DNA from: Porphyromonadaceae bacterium
Lineage (GTDB): Bacteria; Bacteroidota; Bacteroidia; Bacteroidales; Dysgonomonadaceae
Direction: 5' to 3'
DNA: 55,219 nucleotides
Assembly: GCA_022840285.1 (NCBI GenBank)
Contig: JALHIE010000007.1
Location: 1 to 55,219 of the forward strand
Shown piece by piece: positions 46,023 through 53,977 of this stretch. The translations under genes and the position numbers were made by a program. Positions within the stretch are counted from its first letter, which is position 1. Each line of letters begins with the position of its first letter. Below the pieces are notes generated by a model. It was not told the origin of the DNA. It made no database searches and saw only the letters and a list, made by a program, of their open reading frames with translations.

Positions 46023-46082
46023 ACAAAAATTCCCTCGTCGAAACAGTTGTAACACAAAATATATTTACCGGTATAGCAGCAA

Positions 46083-46220
46083 TCAGAACAATTGGAAATG
46101 AACGAAATCCCTCATTTGACGGTCTCTCCTTTTCTTTTTCTGGTAGTTTCGCATCACAATGTATGAAACTGCAGAAAAAGCCGCCACCACCAAGATATCT
46201 TTAAATAGATTATTTTTCAT
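46083..46220 (-). CDS. Possible 45-residue small membrane protein
   Basis: The 377-base gap between serS and tilS contains a short - strand frame from ATG at 46220 to TGA at 46083. It encodes one hydrophobic helix (residues 9-23, ILVVAAFSAVSYIVM) flanked by a charged start (MKNNLFKD) and a strongly basic stretch (QKKKRRDR, residues 27-34), the layout of a single-pass small membrane protein with its basic side in the cytoplasm. I do not recognise it. The remaining parts of the gap (45979-46082 and 46221-46355) show only the serS promoter candidate and A+T-rich sequence. Chance occurrence is possible at this length. Confidence 0.4.
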   Translation of the reverse strand: MKNNLFKDILVVAAFSAVSYIVMRNYQKKKRRDRQMRDFVHFQLF

Positions 46221-46355
46221 TATCGTCGTTTTTTAGTTATAACCGTTTTATCCACCTTTGTGTTTAAACAAAATCAATTTTTCCGCTATGAAGTTACATA
46301 AAAATACCTTTTCGTCAAAAAAACAGCGTGAAAATTATACTGAAAATGAATTTAT

Positions 46356-47623
46356 TCAAGTCATTTCATCCTTTTTTAACTCAATTTGCAAAACACGTTC
46401 AGTCGCTGGTGTAATTTTGAAACGGTTATCCGACCGATATCCTACGACCCAGACCACATCCTCACCCGAAAGCAAAAGCCATGTTTCTTCCTTTTCTTTC
46501 AGGCTTAATTTCTGATTGGTAAAAAAATCGCTCAACTTCTTTTTGCCTTTCATTCCGAAAGGAATAAACCAATCACCGGATTGCCATTTACGCAACTTGA
46601 GCGGAAAAGTAAGCTTACCGGCATCAGCGTATAACAGCGTATTTCTTTTATCGATGGACTCAGGCACATCTGTAAATTTAATATCCAGTTGTACCGGAAT
46701 GAATATTTCTTGCGATACCGCATCGATGACATACATTGGTTCACCAGACTCCGGTTTGTCTGTTTTATCGATCAGGAAACACGTACGATCTTTTATCAAC
46801 CGATACACAGGCGAAAAATACTGCTTCCCCGGCGAAGCGTCCAACCCGTTTTTCACATCATCGATCACGGCAGGGTGAAACCCCAAAGGTGAAAGGATTT
46901 CGAACAAAACCGATAAGGGAGAAACGGTCTGTTTCAGCGCCTCAATATCTATTCTGTCATTATTCAAAACAGCTTGTATATCCGTGGAAACTGCTTTTCT
47001 ATATACTTTCTCTGCTTCTGCCAGGTTTTCAGCTGTACGAAAAATGGTTTCTCCTACTGAGGGATTTAGCTTTTTCAGCACTGGCAACACGTTAAGCCGG
47101 ATGTTATTCCGGGTGTAGATATCCTCCTGATTGGTGCTATCGGTCCTGAAAGGAATCCCGCGTTCCAGCAAATAATTTTCGATCTCGCTACGAGAGACAC
47201 AAAGCATGGGACGGATAACTTTTCCGTTTTGGGGCGAGATTCCGCTCAATCCACTTATTCCCGTACCGCGGATTAAATTCATCAGTACCGTTTCCACCGA
47301 ATCATCCAGGCGTAACGCAATTCACGTGCTGCCATCTCAATGGAAATTTTTTTATCGGCGGCGTATTGACGGGTATCGAAGTCAATGGAAGTAAATTCGA
47401 TATCGTTTTCTTTACACCACTTTTTCACAAATCGGGTATCCTCCTCCGACTCTTCTCCACGAAGATGAAAATTGCAATGTGCAGCAATGCACCGGTAACC
47501 CAGCAAGGTCAGTATATCCAGTAAGGCCATGGAATCTGCACCACCGCTAAGTCCCGTGATCAACACATCATCGTTCTCCAACAAACGTTTTTCGGCAATA
47601 TAGGATTTTATTTTCTGAAGCAT
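46356..47623 (-). pseudogene. tilS: tRNA(Ile)-lysidine synthase with internal deletion and frameshift
   Basis: Two frames together make most of a TilS protein. The first (ATG 47623 to ~47306) has the PP-loop SGGADS at residues 26-31, AAHCNFHLRGEES and ISIEMAARELRYAW, then runs into a stop at 47282. The second (from ~47309 to 46356) resumes with LDDSVETVLMNLIRGTGI and continues through RPMLCVSRSEIENYL to the C-terminal TilS domain. Between RYAW and DDSVET the usual ~20 residues, including the AHH of the family's HHxDD motif, are missing. The event thus removed roughly 60 bases and shifted the frame. TilS modifies the CAU anticodon of tRNA-Ile2 and is normally essential, so either another copy exists or the sequence here is faulty. 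Confidence 0.85.
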
Positions 47624-47739
47624 TGAATAAAGCCAAACAATCAGGTGTTTTTTATATCTACAAAAATACGATATGTTTTTTAAAAATTGCCGGAAATGAT
47701 TTCTTTCTTCAAAATCAAGGTAAATAGCCAAGAAAAATG

Positions 47740-47747
47740 TATTTTTG
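47740..47747 (+). promoter_or_regulatory. Candidate -7 element for pheS
   Basis: TATTTTTG fits TAnnTTTG exactly, 27 bases before the pheS ATG at 47775. No clear -33 element is seen. The remainder of the 151-base tilS-pheS divergent gap shows nothing else. Confidence 0.45.
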
Positions 47748-47774
47748 CATGAAATTAAAGAGAATAAAGATCGT

Positions 47775-48794
47775 ATGTTAGATAAAATCCACTCCCTCCT
47801 TTCCGAAATAGATCGGCTTTCAGTATCGAACGCCGACGAACTGGAAGCATTACGCATCAAATACTTAAGCAAAAAAGGCATCGTTTCTGCGCTGATGGAC
47901 GATTTCAGGAACGTTGCTCCCGGACAGAAACGCGAAGTAGGTATGAAGTTGAATGAGCTGAAACAGAAAGCCCAGGAAAAAATCCAATCGTTAAAAGAGA
48001 TGTTTGACGGCAACAAAGAAAAAAACTTGGATATCGACCTGACCCGGACAGCTTATCCGGTTTCTCTCGGAGCACGTCATCCGATATCGATTGTGAAAGA
48101 AGAAATTTGCGATATCTTTAAACGCCTGGGATTTTCCATCGCCGAGGGACCGGAAGTGGAAGACGACTGGCATGTTTTTTCTTCGCTCAACTTTGCAGAA
48201 GACCACCCTGCACGCGATATGCAGGACACGTTCTTTATCGAAAGCAATCCGGATATTGTTTTACGTACACACACTTCATCTGTCCAGACCCGGGTAATGG
48301 AGAAAACGCAACCTCCTATCCGCATTATTTGTCCGGGGAGGGTTTACAGAAACGAGGCTATCTCCTACAGGGCGCATTGTTTTTTCCATCAGGTGGAAGC
48401 CTTGTATGTGGACAAGGATGTGTCGTTTGCCGATTTGAAACAAGCATTGCTTTTCTTTGCCAAAGAGATGTTCGGTAATGAAACAAAAATCCGGCTTCGT
48501 CCTTCCTATTTCCCATTTACAGAACCCAGCGCAGAGATGGATATCTCCTGCAACCTATGTGGCGGCGAGGGTTGTCCATTTTGCAAATATACCGGTTGGG
48601 TGGAAATTCTGGGATGCGGCATGGTTGATCCCAACGTACTGGACAACTGCGGCATAGACAGCAAATCATATACCGGATATGCACTTGGAATGGGGATTGA
48701 GCGTATCACAAACCTGAAATATCAGGTAAAAGACCTGCGGATGTTTTCGGAAAACGATGTGAGCTTTCTGAAACAATTCCAGTCAGCGCACTAG
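47775..48794 (+). CDS. pheS: Phenylalanyl-tRNA synthetase alpha subunit
   Basis: A 339-residue protein; the ATG at 47775 is preferred to a TTG at 47745, which lies in the promoter element. The N-terminal coiled coil is followed by the class II core: RHPISIVKEEICDIF, GPEVEDDWHVFSSLNF, HTSSVQTRVM, motif 2 around GRVYRNEAISYRAHCFFHQVEALYVD, and motif 3 around GYALGMGIERI. A four-cysteine insertion (CNLCGGEGCPFC) lies before GWVEILGCGMVDP and may bind zinc, as in other Bacteroidota PheS. It forms the alpha2-beta2 enzyme with PheT, which is not in this window. Confidence 0.95.
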   Translation: MLDKIHSLLSEIDRLSVSNADELEALRIKYLSKKGIVSALMDDFRNVAPGQKREVGMKLNELKQKAQEKIQSLKEMFDGNKEKNLDIDLTRTAYPVSLGARHPISIVKEEICDIFKRLGFSIAEGPEVEDDWHVFSSLNFAEDHPARDMQDTFFIESNPDIVLRTHTSSVQTRVMEKTQPPIRIICPGRVYRNEAISYRAHCFFHQVEALYVDKDVSFADLKQALLFFAKEMFGNETKIRLRPSYFPFTEPSAEMDISCNLCGGEGCPFCKYTGWVEILGCGMVDPNVLDNCGIDSKSYTGYALGMGIERITNLKYQVKDLRMFSENDVSFLKQFQSAH

Positions 48795-48900
48795 GCATTA
48801 AAATTCAATACGACCGCTATTCGTAGTGTCGGGGAACTATTCAACTAAACAATTGAATATCGATTGAATTACAACCGAATATCACCAAACAACAAATGAT

Positions 48901-49983
48901 ATGATAAAAATAAAGCTTCTTATATTTTCCGCCTTAATTGTTTCGCTCCCGACAGCTTGCGTACAAGCCCAGCAAACGGTGAGAATGAACGCCATCAAGG
49001 CCAACGATTACGGAGTAATCTATTCATTGCCGAAAACATCACTGGTGGTAACGCTGAAAGTAAAAAAAACAGTTTACAACCGCGGTGAGTTTTATCAGTT
49101 TGCACAACGATACCTGAACATCGACCCCATCACCGAAAGCAGGACAGAGTTTACGCTGGAAGACGTGATGGTAACGAACCGCGGAGTCGTTGACAAGGAT
49201 AACTCGTTTATGGTGATCTTCCGATCTAACTCGGTTGCACCCTACGTCTATCTCACACAGGACGGACTGATTTCTACCATAAACACAGACCCTGAATCAG
49301 AAAAAACACCCTCTTTCGACCTTCCGGCACCATCGCCCGCCCCACTGAACCCAAGAAGGTTCTTGTCGGAAGAAACGCTGATGGCCGGTTCAACAGCCAA
49401 GCAGGCAGAATTGGTCTCGAAACAGATTTTCGAGCTGCGGCGAAGCCGCAACGATATCCTGATCGGCGAAGCTGATAATATGCCGCCCGACGGCGAAGCG
49501 TACAAAGTTGTAATGGAACAGATAAACGACCAGGAAAAAGCATTGACTGAAATGTTTTCGGGAAGTACACAAACCGAATATTTCACCAAAGAAATCGTGA
49601 TTATCCCCACAGAAAAAGAGATCGACAAAATGATAATCGGCAGGTTTTCTGAAAAACTGGGTCCGGTGGATGCAGATAATCTTGCCGGTGCTCCCGTTTA
49701 CCTGACACTGAGAAATAAAACACAGAAAGTAGAGACCATACTTTCCGACAAGGATAAAGAACGTCTCGCAAAAAAACTTTCCGAAGGAGTAGTATATAAT
49801 GTTCCTGGAAAAGCGCAACTCACACTGGAGTTCAAAAACAAAACGTTGAAAAATCTGGAAACGGATATCGTCCAGTTTGGCACAAAGGATGTACTCGCAA
49901 AAAAAATGTTCGACAACATGAAACAACCCATTAAGGTGGTTTTCTATCCCGATCTGGGTGCTATAAAGCAGATTATTCAGTAA
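48901..49983 (+). CDS. DUF4831-family secreted protein
   Basis: A 360-residue protein with a signal peptide (hydrophobic residues 4-16, cleavage near residue 24 at VQAQ). It matches the DUF4831 family, found almost only in Bacteroidota: VIYSLPKTSLVVTLKVKKTVYNRGEFYQFAQRYLNI near the start, a TDPESEKTPSFDLP linker, then KQIFELRRSRNDILIGEADNMPPDGEAYKVVMEQI. The function is unknown; export suggests a cell-envelope role. It is 18 bases ahead of the DUF3298 lipoprotein gene and is probably co-transcribed with it. Confidence 0.82.
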   Translation: MIKIKLLIFSALIVSLPTACVQAQQTVRMNAIKANDYGVIYSLPKTSLVVTLKVKKTVYNRGEFYQFAQRYLNIDPITESRTEFTLEDVMVTNRGVVDKDNSFMVIFRSNSVAPYVYLTQDGLISTINTDPESEKTPSFDLPAPSPAPLNPRRFLSEETLMAGSTAKQAELVSKQIFELRRSRNDILIGEADNMPPDGEAYKVVMEQINDQEKALTEMFSGSTQTEYFTKEIVIIPTEKEIDKMIIGRFSEKLGPVDADNLAGAPVYLTLRNKTQKVETILSDKDKERLAKKLSEGVVYNVPGKAQLTLEFKNKTLKNLETDIVQFGTKDVLAKKMFDNMKQPIKVVFYPDLGAIKQIIQ

Positions 49984-50001
49984 AAGAGATACGCCTCTGA
50001 T

Positions 50002-50871
50002 ATGAGAAAAAATATTTTTATTCCCGTTTCTATCTTATTATCCCTGTTTTCTTGCACGTTATTTTCCTGCAAAAGAACAGCGCAAAATTCCACAAAGATA
50101 GTTTTTGACAGCATTGTGGTTAAGGAACAGATACCTTTGCTTGAAACGAATGACACTACACTGCCATTTGCCGATGTGAAAGTAAGCTTCACCTATCCGG
50201 TAAAGTTTGGCAACAAGGCAGATCTTGCCCGTTTACAGCAAATTTTTATCGGCACATTTTTCAACAGCATCCATCTTGACACCCTTTCTCCGCAAGGGGC
50301 AGTCGATGCCTATGTTTCCGGTTATCGGGAAAAGTACAAATCACTGTCGAACACCTATTATGCTGAAAAAAGTCGTCTACCAAAAGGTGAGACACCGGCG
50401 TGGTACTGGTACTACATGTACAACACCAACAAAGTGATGTTTCAAAACGATTCACTGCTGAGTTACGCTGTAGAGTACAGTGATTATACCGGTGGTGCAC
50501 ACGGCTCGTACCGAATTACCTACACGAATATCGATCTAGGCGAAATGGTTACTGTTTCGGAGGAGGACATCTTTGTCCCCAACTATAAAAAACCGCTCAC
50601 GGAAATCATCATTAACCGGCTGATGGTTCAACACAATGTCAGCGTTCCTGATTCCTTAATCAGCTTAGGTTTTTTCAATCTGGACGAAGTTTTTCCGAAC
50701 AATAACTTTTGGCTGGACGATAAAGCGATTCACTACTCATATAATCAATACGAGATTGCTCCATACTCAATGGGCGTAATCGACGTGGATATTCCCTACG
50801 AGAATCTGTCATCTATCCTCAAGCCGGATAATGTCATCCAAAAATTCTTTTTAAACCCAGGTCATCGCTGA
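50002..50871 (+). CDS. DUF3298/RsiV-like lipoprotein
   Basis: A 289-residue lipoprotein (candidate lipid Cys18 or Cys23 in the LFSC sequence). The C-terminal half has the DUF3298 pattern: YSDYTGGAHGSYRITYTNIDLGEMVTVSEEDIF, followed by hydrophobic strands to the end; the N-terminal half looks like the partner DUF4163 domain. The best-known member with this fold is the anti-sigma factor RsiV of Bacillus, which binds lysozyme, but most Bacteroidota members are of unknown function. It forms a pair with the DUF4831 gene upstream. Its stop codon lies within a short 6-bp hairpin (50858-50875). Confidence 0.78.
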   Translation: MRKNIFIPVSILLSLFSCTLFSCKRTAQNSTKIVFDSIVVKEQIPLLETNDTTLPFADVKVSFTYPVKFGNKADLARLQQIFIGTFFNSIHLDTLSPQGAVDAYVSGYREKYKSLSNTYYAEKSRLPKGETPAWYWYYMYNTNKVMFQNDSLLSYAVEYSDYTGGAHGSYRITYTNIDLGEMVTVSEEDIFVPNYKKPLTEIIINRLMVQHNVSVPDSLISLGFFNLDEVFPNNNFWLDDKAIHYSYNQYEIAPYSMGVIDVDIPYENLSSILKPDNVIQKFFLNPGHR

Positions 50872-50875
50872 CCTG
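50858..50875 (+). terminator. Short hairpin over the DUF3298 stop codon
   Basis: CAGGTC and GACCTG (6 bp, loop of 6) overlap the stop codon and are followed by AATTTATCTTGATTTT. It is a weak terminator candidate between convergent genes. Confidence 0.3.
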
Positions 50876-50894
50876 AATTTATCTTGATTTTCAG

Positions 50895-51464
50895 TCAATT
50901 GGCTACAAACTCCATATAAAGAACAAGATCCACATCTTTTGCAATCGCCTTGGAGTCAGGATCGTATGCTACGTTGTAATCGAATCGGTTTATCCCGTTT
51001 TTTGCCGTGAACCCAATGACCTCCTTACCGTTTCCGCCAACAATTTTTCCGCCGTATTGAACATCAAACGCAACAGCCTTTGTTACATCTTTGACGGTTA
51101 GCAAGCCGTTTAGTTTGAATTTTTTATCACCGGTTTTCTCGATACCTGTACTTTTAAAACGCATTTCCGGATACTTCACAACATCAAAAAAATCGGCACT
51201 ACGCAAATGTTTGTCGCGCGGCTCAACCCGGGTATCAATACTTCCCGCATCAACCGTGAACTCTACCCGAGCATTTTCCAGGCTGTTCAGGTCCCCTTCT
51301 ACAAATCCTTCGAAAGAATTAAAACTGCCGTTCACAAACGATATACCATTATGCTTCACTTTAAAATTGATGGAAGAATGTGCTTTATCTACGGAAAATT
51401 TCGTTTGGGCCATTAAGCCGAACATCAAAAAAAACACTGAAAATGTTAAACATACTTTTTTCAT
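50895..51464 (-). CDS. YceI-family periplasmic protein
   Basis: A 189-residue protein with a type I signal peptide when begun at the inner ATG (51464): KKVCLTFSVFFLMFGLMAQ. The longer start at 51512 would add 16 basic residues before the signal and is less likely. The lipocalin-like YceI pattern is clear: FSVDKAHSSINFKVKH, VNGSFNSFEGFVEGD, RVEFTVDAGSIDTRVEPRDKHLRSADFFDVVKYPEMRFKST, and GLLTVKDVTKAVAFDV. Members bind polyisoprenoid molecules; the physiological role in Bacteroidota is not settled. It is transcribed toward the DUF3298 gene and away from sufB. Confidence 0.9.
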   Translation of the reverse strand: MKKVCLTFSVFFLMFGLMAQTKFSVDKAHSSINFKVKHNGISFVNGSFNSFEGFVEGDLNSLENARVEFTVDAGSIDTRVEPRDKHLRSADFFDVVKYPEMRFKSTGIEKTGDKKFKLNGLLTVKDVTKAVAFDVQYGGKIVGGNGKEVIGFTAKNGINRFDYNVAYDPDSKAIAKDVDLVLYMEFVAN

Positions 51465-51534
51465 CTTTTTATTCCTTTTAAATTTAATTCCACCTTTTAA
51501 CCTAAACGCCATGGGTTTTGTTCAGAAATTGATG

Positions 51535-51542
51535 TAATTTTG
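51535..51542 (+). promoter_or_regulatory. Candidate -7 element for sufB
   Basis: TAATTTTG fits TAnnTTTG exactly. It lies 33 bases before an ATG at 51575 and 102 bases before the preferred sufB ATG at 51644; no good -33 element is seen. Confidence 0.4.
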
Positions 51543-51643
51543 CGTAAACAAATCAACACAAAGTTTGTTTATCCATGGAGGGGGAATTGGGCTCTCTTCT
51601 TTATTTAAGAACCGATCACAGCGATCGAAAATCAATATTTATC

Positions 51644-53032
51644 ATGCAGGAATTAGATCAAGATCAGATATTAACCGACTTAACCACACAAGATTACAAA
51701 TACGGATTTGTCACTGACGTTGAGACCTATACGATTGAAAAAGGGCTGAACGAAGATGTTGTACGGTTGATTTCTTCGAAAAAAAATGAACCGGAATGGT
51801 TGCTGGAATTCCGGTTAAAAGCGTATCGTCATTGGTTGACAATGAAGTTGCCAGACTGGGCACAGTTAAATATTCCGGAAATTGATTTCCAGGAGATCAT
51901 TTACTACGCGGATCCAACCAAAAAAAAGACTCCAAAATCGTTAGAGGAAGTTGATCCGGAGTTGTTGAGAACATTTGAACGATTAGGTATTCCGCTAAAT
52001 GAACAAAAACAGCTGACCGGCGTGGCCGTAGATGCTGTTATGGATAGTGTTTCCATAAAAACAACTTTCAAGGAAGTACTTGCCGAAAAAGGAATTATTT
52101 TCAGCTCTTTCAGCGAAGCGGTGAAAAATCATCCCGACCTGATAAAAAAATACCTGGCTACCGTAGTTCCTTACAAGGATAACTTCTATGCCGCATTAAA
52201 TTCCGCCGTTTTCAGCGACGGTTCATTCGTGTATGTCCCGAAAGGAGTTCGTTGCCCGATGGAATTATCAACCTATTTCCGCATCAATGCACAGAACACC
52301 GGCCAGTTCGAACGTACGCTTATTGTTGCTGACGACAACTCATACGTAAGCTACCTGGAAGGATGTACTGCCCCCATGCGTGATGAGAATCAACTGCACG
52401 CGGCTGTCGTGGAGATCATTGCCCTGGACAATGCCGAGGTAAAATATTCGACGGTACAGAACTGGTATCCGGGCGATAAAAATGGCAAAGGCGGAGTTTA
52501 CAACTTCGTTACGAAACGAGGCATCTGCAAGGGCAATAATTCTAAAATATCCTGGACACAGGTTGAAACCGGTTCTGCGATTACCTGGAAGTATCCCTCG
52601 TGCATCATGGCAGGTGACAACTCCGTAGGGGAGTTTTATTCGGTTGCCGTTACCAACAACTTTCAGCAGGCCGACACAGGAACAAAGATGATGAACAGCT
52701 ACCGGGGATTGGTGAAGGTTTCTAAAAAAGCGATCAACGCAAGAAACCATTCGCAGTGCGATAGCTTATTGCTTACCGATCATTGCGGAGCTCATACTTT
52801 TCCTTATACTGACATCCAAAACCCCACAGCGATTTTGGAACATGAAGCCACTACTTCAAAAATCAGTGAAGATCAGATTTTCTACTGCAATCAGCGCGGT
52901 TTAGGAGAAGAAGAAGCCATAGGACTAATCGTGAACGGATATGTGAAAGAGGTGGTAAATAAACTTCCGATGGAGTTTGCCGTTGAAGCGCAAAAGCTGT
53001 TGCAGATCAGCTTGGAAGGCAGCGTGGGATAA
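51644..53032 (+). CDS. sufB: Fe-S cluster assembly scaffold protein SufB
   Basis: A 462-residue SufB. The ATG at 51644 is preferred since family members begin shortly before DYKYGFVTDVE; an in-frame ATG at 51575 would add 23 residues without resemblance to the family. Conserved blocks include DSVSIKTTF, NSAVFSDGSFVYVPKGVRCPMELSTYFRINA, YLEGCTAPM, RGICKGNNSKISWTQVETGSAITWKYPS and ARNHSQCDSLLLTDHCGAHTFPY with the Cys expected for cluster assembly. SufB normally works in a SufBCD complex; sufC and sufD are not next to it here, which is unusual because the genes generally form an operon. Confidence 0.95.
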   Translation: MQELDQDQILTDLTTQDYKYGFVTDVETYTIEKGLNEDVVRLISSKKNEPEWLLEFRLKAYRHWLTMKLPDWAQLNIPEIDFQEIIYYADPTKKKTPKSLEEVDPELLRTFERLGIPLNEQKQLTGVAVDAVMDSVSIKTTFKEVLAEKGIIFSSFSEAVKNHPDLIKKYLATVVPYKDNFYAALNSAVFSDGSFVYVPKGVRCPMELSTYFRINAQNTGQFERTLIVADDNSYVSYLEGCTAPMRDENQLHAAVVEIIALDNAEVKYSTVQNWYPGDKNGKGGVYNFVTKRGICKGNNSKISWTQVETGSAITWKYPSCIMAGDNSVGEFYSVAVTNNFQQADTGTKMMNSYRGLVKVSKKAINARNHSQCDSLLLTDHCGAHTFPYTDIQNPTAILEHEATTSKISEDQIFYCNQRGLGEEEAIGLIVNGYVKEVVNKLPMEFAVEAQKLLQISLEGSVG

Positions 53033-53100
53033 TTCGGTTTACAGGTTGCGGATTGACAATTAGTTTATAAACTACATAACCATTTAAAACCAAAACTGAC

Positions 53101-53970
53101 ATGAAAAATGTTATTGTAAAATTGACAACCGCTCTCACAGCACTTGTCGTGGTGTTCAGCCTCATGAGCTGCGGAACATCCTACTACGGGACATCGGAAA
53201 ACAGCTACTACGAAAACTATTACGATTACAATCCGGCGTGGGCTCCCGATTATTATTTAGGAACGCGTTACTACTATTTTCCCGACATCGAAACCTACTA
53301 CGATCTAGCCACCCGCAATTTCGTATACCTCTACAACGGACATTGGCTTTTTGTGCCCGCGCTTCCTCCCATTTACTCCACGTTCAACCTGCATAATGCA
53401 TTTATCGTAATTGTCAATCGCAGCGTGCACACCCCCTGGATGCACCACCACTATTACAATTCGCACTATCCACGCTATTATTACATCGATTATTACGACT
53501 TCAGTAACATCCCGTACGTAAGGGGATACAACGAAAACGGGCGCAGGGCAGTATATTGGCGAGAAGCAGAACGAAACCGCGCACGTGAATGGGGCGACAG
53601 AAGTATCCGCGAAGGGCGTAAATTCAAATACTCGACAGACGATCGCCGGGTACAGCAGGAAGTTACCCGCCTAAACCGTATTGGTAATGCCGACGAGGGA
53701 CGTATGACGAGCAGGGATAGCTATCAGACAACCAGTCGTACATCAACAACTACCACGCATCAAACTGCGACTACTCCACAGCGCAGCACGAGTACCAGAC
53801 GTTCCGAAGAAACGAATTACTACGGCGGAGAAATTGGTCAACCGGTGAAAGTACAGCCACAAATGCGCGAAAGCTCAAGCGGGCGTACCTCTTCATCGAG
53901 AAACGATGGGACGTCAACACAAAACAGAGAGACCACAACCTCAGGAAGAAGTTCAGGCTCGCGCCGGTAA
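53101..53970 (+). CDS. Tyrosine-rich lipoprotein of unknown function
   Basis: A 289-residue lipoprotein (lipobox LMSC, Cys24). After the signal, residues ~25-150 are very rich in Tyr and His (ENYYDYNPAWAPDYY, HHHYYNSHYPRYYYIDYYDF), with a hydrophobic IYSTFNLHNAFIVIVN core in between. Residues ~165-289 are of low complexity, rich in Ser, Thr, Arg and Gln, and probably disordered. I recognise no family; it may be a surface or envelope structural protein. It occupies the place where sufC is often found after sufB, with a 68-base gap. Confidence 0.6.
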   Translation: MKNVIVKLTTALTALVVVFSLMSCGTSYYGTSENSYYENYYDYNPAWAPDYYLGTRYYYFPDIETYYDLATRNFVYLYNGHWLFVPALPPIYSTFNLHNAFIVIVNRSVHTPWMHHHYYNSHYPRYYYIDYYDFSNIPYVRGYNENGRRAVYWREAERNRAREWGDRSIREGRKFKYSTDDRRVQQEVTRLNRIGNADEGRMTSRDSYQTTSRTSTTTTHQTATTPQRSTSTRRSEETNYYGGEIGQPVKVQPQMRESSSGRTSSSRNDGTSTQNRETTTSGRSSGSRR

Positions 53971-53977
53971 TTACTCC

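Noticed and set aside
47624..48016. Upstream extension of the tilS frame on the - strand
   Set aside because: It runs antisense into pheS; the TilS protein starts at the ATG at 47623.
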